64,000 nt of DNA from Candidatus Wolframiiraptor gerlachensis (GTDB lineage Archaea > Thermoproteota > Nitrososphaeria_A > Caldarchaeales > Wolframiiraptoraceae): contig JAJPCT020000016.1 in the NCBI GenBank assembly GCA_021323375.2, positions 62,001-126,000 of the forward strand, given 5' to 3'. Below, piece by piece: positions 58,180-64,000 of this stretch. The translations under genes were made by a program, and so were the position numbers. The notes under the pieces are model-generated. The model was not told the DNA's origin. It made no database searches and worked only from the letters and a program-made list of their open reading frames with translations. How positions within the stretch are numbered: position 1 is the first letter of the stretch; each line of letters opens with the position of its first letter.

Positions 58180-59106
58180 TTGAAAGTTCTAGTGACTGGT
58201 GTTGCCGGATTCATAGGCTCTCATCTCTGTCGAAGGCTTCTCGATCTCGGGATAGAGGTTCATGGATTGGATAATTTGAGCAGGGGGTTTGCTGAGAGAG
58301 TTAAAGATCTCGAGGATGCCGGCATGGTTTTATATAGGGCTGATGTCAGGAATTGGGCCATAGTGCATGAAATACTGCATCGCGTCAAGCCCGATGGCAT
58401 CATGCATCTAGCCGCGCTAATCAGCGTTGAGGAGAGCATCAGGATGCCGGGGCTATACATGGAGGTTAACGCCGAGGGTACTAGAAATCTCGTGAGGGCC
58501 GCGAGTAGGGCCGGCGTGAGGAAATTCATCTATGCGAGCAGCGCAGCGGTCTATGGCAATCCCGTCAAGCTCCCAATAACCGAGGATCATCCAACAAGCC
58601 CCCTCTCACCCTATGGCCTCTCAAAGCTGAAGGGGGAACGATATGTAGCATCTGAGTTCATAGGAGAGGAGAAGCCCGTGATACTTAGGATCTTCAACGT
58701 CTATGGACCTGGTCAAAATCCAGAGTACGCTGGCGTCATAACGAGGTTCATAGAGAGGCTGAGCAGAGGCGAGCCGCCGATAATATTCGGCGATGGATGC
58801 CAGACGAGAGACTTTATCCATGTTGATGATGTAGTTGAGGCATTCATAAGATCGCTCGACGTGTCTATCGATGAGGTGCTCGTGGCTAATATCGGGTCTG
58901 GCAGGCCAGTCAAGATCATCGAGCTAGCCCGCATGATGATCAGGCTATATGGCCTGGATCTTGAGCCGGTTCACGCGCCGCCGAGGCCGGGCGATATAAG
59001 AGATAGTTACGCCGACATATCTAGGGCTAGGAGGATTCTTGGCTGGAGCCCGAGGATAGGTCTTGAGGAAGGGCTGCAGAGAATCATCCATGGAGAAGAC
59101 CTATAA
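58180..59106 (+). CDS. NAD-dependent nucleotide-sugar epimerase/dehydratase
   Basis: This extended-SDR enzyme has KVLVTGVAGFIGSHLCRRLL (NAD loop), IYASSAAVYGN and the catalytic SPYGLSKLKGE (Tyr-x3-Lys), plus RIFNVYGPGQNP. It resembles UDP-glucose/GalNAc 4-epimerases. TTG at 58180 gives the canonical N-terminus and lies 29 bp after a TATA-like CTTATATCT; a TTG four codons earlier is possible. Confidence 0.9.
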   Translation: MKVLVTGVAGFIGSHLCRRLLDLGIEVHGLDNLSRGFAERVKDLEDAGMVLYRADVRNWAIVHEILHRVKPDGIMHLAALISVEESIRMPGLYMEVNAEGTRNLVRAASRAGVRKFIYASSAAVYGNPVKLPITEDHPTSPLSPYGLSKLKGERYVASEFIGEEKPVILRIFNVYGPGQNPEYAGVITRFIERLSRGEPPIIFGDGCQTRDFIHVDDVVEAFIRSLDVSIDEVLVANIGSGRPVKIIELARMMIRLYGLDLEPVHAPPRPGDIRDSYADISRARRILGWSPRIGLEEGLQRIIHGEDL

Positions 59107-59136
59107 TTAGTGATCTTGCTTACCATGCGCTAGGCT

Positions 59137-59709
59137 ATGAGGATTGGTGTTGGCTCGATGAACGAGGTTAAGATTGAGGCTGTGAAGATATGTTTTGAAA
59201 GGTTCTTTGGAGGCGCGGATATAGTTCCAGTCTCGGTTGAAGTTCCCCCTCAGCCCATCGGCTTCGCGGAGACTCTTAGGGGGGCGGTACTCAGGGCGCT
59301 GAAGGCCCTAGAGGGGGCGGATGCGGATCTTGGGATCGGCATAGAGGCCGGGCTTATTAGGATCCCGCATACCATAACTGGATACGCTGACCAGCATATA
59401 TGCGCAATAATAGATGCTGATGAGAGGGTTACGCTGGGCTTCAGCATGATGCTCGAGTTCCCCGAGATTGTTGTGAGGAGGATATTGAGTGGGCAGGCGA
59501 GGGAGGCTGAGGAGGTGATGGAGGAGATCTCGGGGATAAGGGAGATCGGGCGCAAGGGTGGGGCGGTCGGATACCTGACAAGAGATCATGTAAGGAGGAT
59601 AGATCTATGCATACAGGCCATTACATCGGCGCTCATCCCGAGGCTGAACCCACAGCTTTACAACATCAGCTGGCCGAGAGCCGGCGACATCCTAGGCAAG
59701 ATGCCCTAA
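59137..59709 (+). CDS. Inosine/xanthosine triphosphatase (DUF84/YjjX family)
   Basis: The 190 residues match the DUF84 NTPase fold: RIGVGSMNEVKIEAVKICFE, QPIGFAETLRGAVLRALKAL, DLGIGIEAGLI and GRKGGAVGYLTRDHVRR. These enzymes remove ITP/XTP from nucleotide pools. It follows the epimerase by 30 bp. Confidence 0.85.
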   Translation: MRIGVGSMNEVKIEAVKICFERFFGGADIVPVSVEVPPQPIGFAETLRGAVLRALKALEGADADLGIGIEAGLIRIPHTITGYADQHICAIIDADERVTLGFSMMLEFPEIVVRRILSGQAREAEEVMEEISGIREIGRKGGAVGYLTRDHVRRIDLCIQAITSALIPRLNPQLYNISWPRAGDILGKMP

Positions 59710-59819
59710 CCGCATCCCTCCCCGAGATATGTTGGAGGAGCTTGGAATAGGATCATGGATATAAACATTTGATCATAAGTATAATTTTTGGTTATTGGCA
59801 GCGGCTGCTAGGAGCTGGA

Positions 59820-60254
59820 ATGAAGAGGATAATCGTCATGTCGATTAAGCCGAAGTTCGGCTATAGGATTCTTAAGGGTAGGAAGAAATTTGAGCTCAGG
59901 AAGCATTGTAATCAGGATAGGATTCGGACTGGCGATATGATCTTCCTCTACTTCTCCTATCCTGTGAGGGCTATTCTCTGCATGTTTAGGGCTGGCAGGG
60001 TTTATGAGGGAACTAGGGATGAGCTTAGGAGCATCGCCGAGAAGTTCAGGAATAATGGCCTCGGCGATGAGGACTGGACATATCTTGATGCTAAGAAGCC
60101 TGGGATGATGATAGAGGTTAGGAGCCCGGTCCGCATCCGGAGGATAACCCTTGAGAGGCTTAGGGAGGGCTTCGGCTTCGAGCCTCCGGTGAGCTATAGG
60201 ATCCTCAAGCCTGATGAGCCCCTCTACAAGTATCTCGCAAGGCGCATCCATTAA
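59820..60254 (+). CDS. ASCH/PUA-like RNA-binding-type protein
   Basis: ATG at 59820 gives 144 residues starting MKRIIVMSIKPKFGYRILKG, then RKKFELRKHCNQ and MIFLYFSYPVRAILCMFRAG. The lysine/arginine spacing and beta-barrel pattern fit ASCH-type domains, which bind RNA or modified nucleotides. Earlier in-frame codons from 59769 add an implausible hydrophobic lead. It directly precedes the COG2401 gene by 34 bp. Confidence 0.7.
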   Translation: MKRIIVMSIKPKFGYRILKGRKKFELRKHCNQDRIRTGDMIFLYFSYPVRAILCMFRAGRVYEGTRDELRSIAEKFRNNGLGDEDWTYLDAKKPGMMIEVRSPVRIRRITLERLREGFGFEPPVSYRILKPDEPLYKYLARRIH

Positions 60255-60288
60255 CTCTTATCTATTAGCTTCTCCAAGCACTTATTCA

Positions 60289-62196
60289 ATGAGCCTTAAG
60301 GCTCATGTAAAGGAGGTTTTCATCGACGAGTATGCGTATAGGTGGCGGGGGCATCTTGTCATCGAGAATTTCACGCTCCTTCTCCCGGGCTTTATTGCTC
60401 AATGGTTTAAGCCCGGTGATGTTGTTGAGCTTGAGCTGCTTAGCGAGCCTCATAGGCTTAATGGCGTGAATTTGCTGACTCCACAGGATTTCAGGCTTAG
60501 GAGGGTTTGGGAGAATGATGTTATCGAGGTCTGGCCTCTCCATAGCAGGGTTTATGAGCATAGGGGTAGGAGGGTTCTCGCGAGGGAGGCTTACCTTGAG
60601 GAGGATTATGTAGCGATAGCCGAGCTTGAGCAATATCATTACGCCTCCGAGAAGGAGCTTGTCGCTATATGGAAGTGCCCGATATGCGGTGAGCTTGCTG
60701 AGGCGAATGCGCAGCCGAAGTGCCGCAGATGCAGCGCGGCCATGAAGATCCAAGAGATTAAGGGAAGCATACCGCCATCCAGGTTCCTCGTCCTCGAGCT
60801 CTTGGACGCGAAGCCCTATGAACCAAGAATCATAGGATATGTCAGGGTTGATACGCCGGTCCCATTAATGCATAGGAGGATCGAGACTGAGGGTGGTAAG
60901 GTCTTGGTCGAGAGGGAGGTTAGGGAGAAGGTCTTCCCCTTGAACTGGATTCATCCGACATTCTGGCCGAGGGCCTATAAGGACTTCGAGACCTTGATGG
61001 AGAGGTATCGGGAGCTTAGGATGCTGTATAGCCCTAGGCTCGCCAAGAAACTTGTCGCTGATGAGAGGGCCGCGATGATCGCTAACGTGGATACGGCGGC
61101 GGCGAGGATAGCTAGGGTCGTGATACACCCGGACTTCAGGGGCGATGGTATTGGTGTCCTGGCCGTGAGAGCGGTTGTTGAATGGATTCAGGAGCGTAGG
61201 ATACCGGAGATGAAGAGGAGGAAGCATCTTGTTGAGGCGATAGCTCAGATGGCTAGGTACAATCCATTCTTCGAGCGGGCTGGCTTCATCTACCTATGGG
61301 ATACGGCTGGTGGAAGACCAGTCCTCTTCTACCCATTATCAGAGGAGGCTCGGAAAAGGATTGAGGATTTCCTTTCGAGGGATAAGTATGCCTCGAGACA
61401 TGGTGGTAGGCTGTATAGATCGAGGATTAGCAGGGTTCAGCCCCTCTCAGGACCAATAGTTATTCGCAGGATCTCGAAGACCTATAGGAGTGTTCTCGAT
61501 CTCTCGGCTCTAAGCCCGGCTATGAGGGACGTCCTGAAGGCCTTCGGGGTTGAGAGGAGGATAATCGAGAGGGCGATAATCAGGGATCTCGATCTCGAGA
61601 TTAAGCCTGGCGAGATCGTCGCTGTTGTCGGGATCTCTGGGGCTGGCAAGACGACGCTCCTTAGAATATTGATAGGGGCATGTGCTAGGCTTGAGGAGGA
61701 GAGGTATAGGCCTAGTGAGGGCGAGGTGAGGGTGCCCGATAATGTTAGGCTCTCATGTATGCTTCCGGGGGAGATTGAGCCCATGTTCGGCGAGGAGACT
61801 ATTCTCGAGCATATAGCATCTAAGGCGGGTGATGTTCAAGCGGCTCTCGAGCTTCTCAGCATAATGGGGATAAGCGATGCTGTCCTCTATCGGGCTAGAT
61901 ATGGCGAGCTCTCCACAGGGCAGAAGGAGAGGGTTAAGCTAGCGAGCCTATTGGCGGAGATGCCGAACCTGCTTATCGTCGATGAATTTGCTGCACACCT
62001 TGACATGGAGACCGCTAGGAGGATAGCGAGGAGGATCACCAGGCTTGCTAGAAGCATAGGATTAACGATGATCCTGAGCATTCATAGGGCTGAGCTCTTG
62101 GAGGAGCTTGAGCCCGACAAGATACTCCATGTCGGCTATGGCAGGGTCTACGTGGAGGATAGGGGATCAGCTCCTCCCATCGCCCCCTCCTCATAG
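60289..62196 (+). CDS. ABC ATPase fused to a predicted acetyltransferase (COG2401)
   Basis: Domains of the 635-residue protein run in order. The N-terminal beta domain (1-120) includes FKPGDVVELELL. A zinc ribbon (CPICGE ... CRRC, about 128-147) comes next. A GNAT-like domain with IARVVIHPDFRGDGIGVLAV and NPFFERAGFIYLW covers about 265-350. The ABC ATPase has Walker A VVGISGAGKTTLLR, signature ELSTGQKERV, Walker B LLIVDEFAAHLD and H-loop ILSIHRAEL. The fusion is archaeal and uncharacterised; a role in RNA modification or ribosome work is plausible. Confidence 0.85.
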   Translation: MSLKAHVKEVFIDEYAYRWRGHLVIENFTLLLPGFIAQWFKPGDVVELELLSEPHRLNGVNLLTPQDFRLRRVWENDVIEVWPLHSRVYEHRGRRVLAREAYLEEDYVAIAELEQYHYASEKELVAIWKCPICGELAEANAQPKCRRCSAAMKIQEIKGSIPPSRFLVLELLDAKPYEPRIIGYVRVDTPVPLMHRRIETEGGKVLVEREVREKVFPLNWIHPTFWPRAYKDFETLMERYRELRMLYSPRLAKKLVADERAAMIANVDTAAARIARVVIHPDFRGDGIGVLAVRAVVEWIQERRIPEMKRRKHLVEAIAQMARYNPFFERAGFIYLWDTAGGRPVLFYPLSEEARKRIEDFLSRDKYASRHGGRLYRSRISRVQPLSGPIVIRRISKTYRSVLDLSALSPAMRDVLKAFGVERRIIERAIIRDLDLEIKPGEIVAVVGISGAGKTTLLRILIGACARLEEERYRPSEGEVRVPDNVRLSCMLPGEIEPMFGEETILEHIASKAGDVQAALELLSIMGISDAVLYRARYGELSTGQKERVKLASLLAEMPNLLIVDEFAAHLDMETARRIARRITRLARSIGLTMILSIHRAELLEELEPDKILHVGYGRVYVEDRGSAPPIAPSS

Positions 62197-62281
62197 CACA
62201 TGTGCTCGGAGAAGGACGTGCTCATCATCCCCATAAGGCTGAAGAATCTCGTCGGATAAAGAAATTATGCCTCGCCCGGGC

Positions 62282-63244
62282 TTATATCGCGAGCTTCTCC
62301 GCGAGCTTGAGTATCTCTATATTGAGCGGCTTCTGATTACTGCATGCCTCCTCCAAGCTTATCGAGGTTATCCTCCCGCCCTGTATCCCGACGACCCTGC
62401 TCCTCTCACCATCAAGTAGAAGCTCTATCGCCTTCTCAGCGAATACCGATGCGAGGTGCCTGCTTCTCGCGGTCGGGCTCCCACCCCTCTGAACATACCC
62501 GAGAATGCTCACCCTAACCTCCACCCCAACCTTCCTCTCTATTGCCTCGGCGAGCTCATGCGTCTTACCAACACCCTCGGCGATCACTATTATACTCGAT
62601 CTCTTACCCCTAGCCGCATCCCTCCGGAGCTTCTCGAGGACGGCGTCCTCATTATATGGGATCTCTGGGACAAGAATTACCTCCGCCCCGGCAGTCAACC
62701 CCACCTCGGCTGCGAGGAACCCCCTATTCCTCCCCATGACCTCGACGATGAAAGTCCTCTCGAGAGATACCGCTGTATCCCTTATCTTGTTTATCTCGGT
62801 TAGCGCTGTGTTCACAGCCGTGTCGAAGCCTATCGTCTCATCAGTCCCATAGACATCGTTGTCTATTGATGCTGGTAGGGCTATTATCGCCGCATCCGTC
62901 AGCTTGCTTAGCTCGAGCGCCCCTCTTATCGAGCCATCACCGCCTATTACGATTAGGCCGTCGAGACTGTCCTCGGCTAGGCTCCTCGCAGCCCTCTCGA
63001 GGCCCTCCCTAGTCTTGAACTCGGGGCACCTGCTAGTCTTCAGTATCGTGCCGCCTAGGTGAAGTATTCCGCTAACCGCCCTGGGATCAAGCACGATATA
63101 CTCGTTCCGTATCACGCCAGTCCATCCCCTCTCGAACCCGATTACCTCCATATTGTTCCAGGCCGCGAGCCTCGCAACAGCTCTGATGGCGGCATTCATA
63201 CCCGGCGCATCGCCACCACTCGTGACGACGCCGATCCTCCTCAA
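62282..63244 (-). CDS. pfkA: 6-phosphofructokinase (PfkA family, ATP-type by residues)
   Basis: The 320 residues include VTSGGDAPGMNAAIRAVARL, IGGDGSIRGALELSKL, LPASIDNDVYGTD (catalytic Asp) and VEVMGRNRGFLAAEVG. GGDGS rather than GGDDT, and Ala rather than Lys before the SIDND motif, favour ATP over pyrophosphate as donor. That is unlike the PPi-type enzyme of some Thermoproteales. The length matches the family. It catalyses the committed glycolytic step. Confidence 0.92.
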   Translation of the reverse strand: MRRIGVVTSGGDAPGMNAAIRAVARLAAWNNMEVIGFERGWTGVIRNEYIVLDPRAVSGILHLGGTILKTSRCPEFKTREGLERAARSLAEDSLDGLIVIGGDGSIRGALELSKLTDAAIIALPASIDNDVYGTDETIGFDTAVNTALTEINKIRDTAVSLERTFIVEVMGRNRGFLAAEVGLTAGAEVILVPEIPYNEDAVLEKLRRDAARGKRSSIIVIAEGVGKTHELAEAIERKVGVEVRVSILGYVQRGGSPTARSRHLASVFAEKAIELLLDGERSRVVGIQGGRITSISLEEACSNQKPLNIEILKLAEKLAI

Positions 63245-63268
63245 GCCATATCCACGCCTCCCCGGCTA

Positions 63269-64000
63269 CTACCTCTGCTGCTCACCCCTCCGGGTTCTCG
63301 GCGGAGCATATGGCGCCGGCACATACTCGACGCTCGGCCTGATCGCGGCTGGCTGTGGATAGAGCTCCATGAGCTGATAGACCTCGGCTGGGATCTCGGT
63401 CTTAACCGGTATCCCGAGGCTCCTAGCTTCCTCGACCGTTATCGGGTAGTCATGCGTCCATCTACCCTCAACCATGGTCCTCGCTATCTCCCTCGCCTTC
63501 TCCTCCCCAAACTTATCCCTTAGGAGTTTGTAGACGAGATCCTCCATTTGCCTCATGGCCTTCTCCGCGATATCTGCGAGGAGTAGATACTCCTCTCGAA
63601 CCTTATCCCTGCCCTTCTCATTCACGACCTTCAATATTGAGGCGGCCGGGATAGCGCCATGCCTCGGATCGCTTATCTGCGGGTCAACCGGGCCGAGCAC
63701 GGCATTCGCATCCATCCAGATCTCATCCGCCGCTAGGGCTATCAACGTCCCGCCACTCATGGCGTAATGCGGTATAATCGCTATCTTCTTCGCCTTATGC
63801 TCCTTCAGGGCCAAGGCTATCTGAGCCGCCGCGAGGACAAGCCCTCCAGGCGTATGAATTATGATTGCTATAGGCATGTCTGGCGGCGTCATCCTAATCG
63901 CCCTAAGCACATGCTCCGAGTCCTCGATATCGATATAGCGGTAGAATGGTATCCCGAAGAGGCCTATCCTCTCCTGCCTATGGATCAGCGTTACAACCCT
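63269..64000 (-). CDS. SDH/ClpP-fold serine protease, membrane-type (cut by window end)
   Basis: The frame runs off the window at 64000 with RVVTLIHRQERIGLFGIPFY, then LRAIRMTPPDMPIAIIIHTP and GGLVLAAAQIA. IIPHYAMSGGTLIALAADEI carries the catalytic Ser in SGG. VVEGRWTHDYPITVEEA-like sequence and a proline-rich tail end the protein. This is the serine-dehydrogenase-proteinase/SppA-like family, a membrane quality-control protease. The N-terminus, probably with a membrane helix, is outside the window. Confidence 0.85.
   Translation of the reverse strand, partial: RVVTLIHRQERIGLFGIPFYRYIDIEDSEHVLRAIRMTPPDMPIAIIIHTPGGLVLAAAQIALALKEHKAKKIAIIPHYAMSGGTLIALAADEIWMDANAVLGPVDPQISDPRHGAIPAASILKVVNEKGRDKVREEYLLLADIAEKAMRQMEDLVYKLLRDKFGEEKAREIARTMVEGRWTHDYPITVEEARSLGIPVKTEIPAEVYQLMELYPQPAAIRPSVEYVPAPYAPPRTRRGEQQR

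Noticed and set aside
62197-62258. 19-codon frame MCSEKDVLIIPIRLKNL after the COG2401 gene
   Set aside because: Short and without a ribosome-binding site of its own; probably spacer.
1-64000. CRISPR array, rRNA genes, or a recognisable replication origin
   Set aside because: No regularly spaced direct repeats, no rRNA motifs and no origin-recognition-box clusters were seen on reading both strands.

Overview
The window is a stretch of archaeal chromosome, most likely from a thermophilic member of the TACK group (Thermoproteota/Korarchaeota-like). The reasons are archaeal-type ribosomal proteins L3, L4, L23, L2 and S19 plus an L13e protein, ABCE1/Rli1, both archaeal primase subunits, TATA-box promoters about 25-35 bp ahead of start codons (many genes look leaderless), heavy AGG/AGA arginine and ATA isoleucine usage, and the archaeal dehydratase/decarboxylase branch of the mevalonate pathway. 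No genus is assigned.

Layout. 1-9.9 kb: aspartate-family amino-acid genes (aspartokinase, ACT protein, homoserine dehydrogenase), a PfkB kinase, a ZIP metal transporter, an HD hydrolase and aminotransferase pair, uridine phosphorylase, a VTT/DedA protein and an ABC-2 exporter. 9.9-10.96 kb: decayed DNA with the 3' end of an IS110-like element. 10.96-24.1 kb: thioredoxin reductase, a zinc-ribbon membrane protein with a phospholipase-C-like protein, tRNA-Ala(CGC), Rli1, a phosphohexomutase, a very short histone-fold protein, a class II aldolase-like protein, an NrpR-like regulator divergent from glutamate dehydrogenase, and a frameshifted aspartic protease. 24.1-33.1 kb: a broken ribosomal-protein cluster (L3, HEPN relic, L4, L23, L2, then about 5 kb of foreign or unrelated genes including an IS110-like element and a tRNA-like relic, then S19). 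33.1-39.5 kb: asparagine synthase-like protein, HD phosphohydrolase, PriL, zinc-finger protein, SufBD/SufC. 39.5-41.7 kb: LigD-type phosphoesterase and ClC-CBS channel in a visibly more AT-rich island. 41.8-44.7 kb: UbiD-type decarboxylase plus both phosphomevalonate dehydratase subunits. 45-47.3 kb: L13e and a CBS-HTH regulator divergent from a cystathionine gamma-synthase/lyase-like gene, with a palindromic operator candidate between them. 47.8-52.7 kb: MacB-type ABC system with a large CARDB-like secreted protein, and a TrmB regulator. 52.7-64 kb: LeuA/citramalate synthase, a second IS110-like relic, PriS, an epimerase, house-cleaning NTPase, an ASCH-like protein, the COG2401 acetyltransferase-ABC fusion, phosphofructokinase and a serine protease cut by the window end.

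The most interesting signal is a family of three IS110-like loci (about 10.4, 25.8 and 54.7 kb). Each has a transposase 3' end followed by a noncoding segment with nested stems of unrelated primary sequence, a conserved TGGTGG after the inner hairpin, an identical CGCCGGCCAG box and an oligo-T tract. This is what a programmable guide (bridge/seek) RNA located 3' of the recombinase would look like. Other notable points are a ribosomal protein S19 gene whose natural start falls on AUA behind a good Shine-Dalgarno sequence, a dismantled ribosomal operon, a 58-residue histone-fold protein, and many single-base frameshifts, several of them at homopolymers. The frameshifts could be real decay or base-calling errors.
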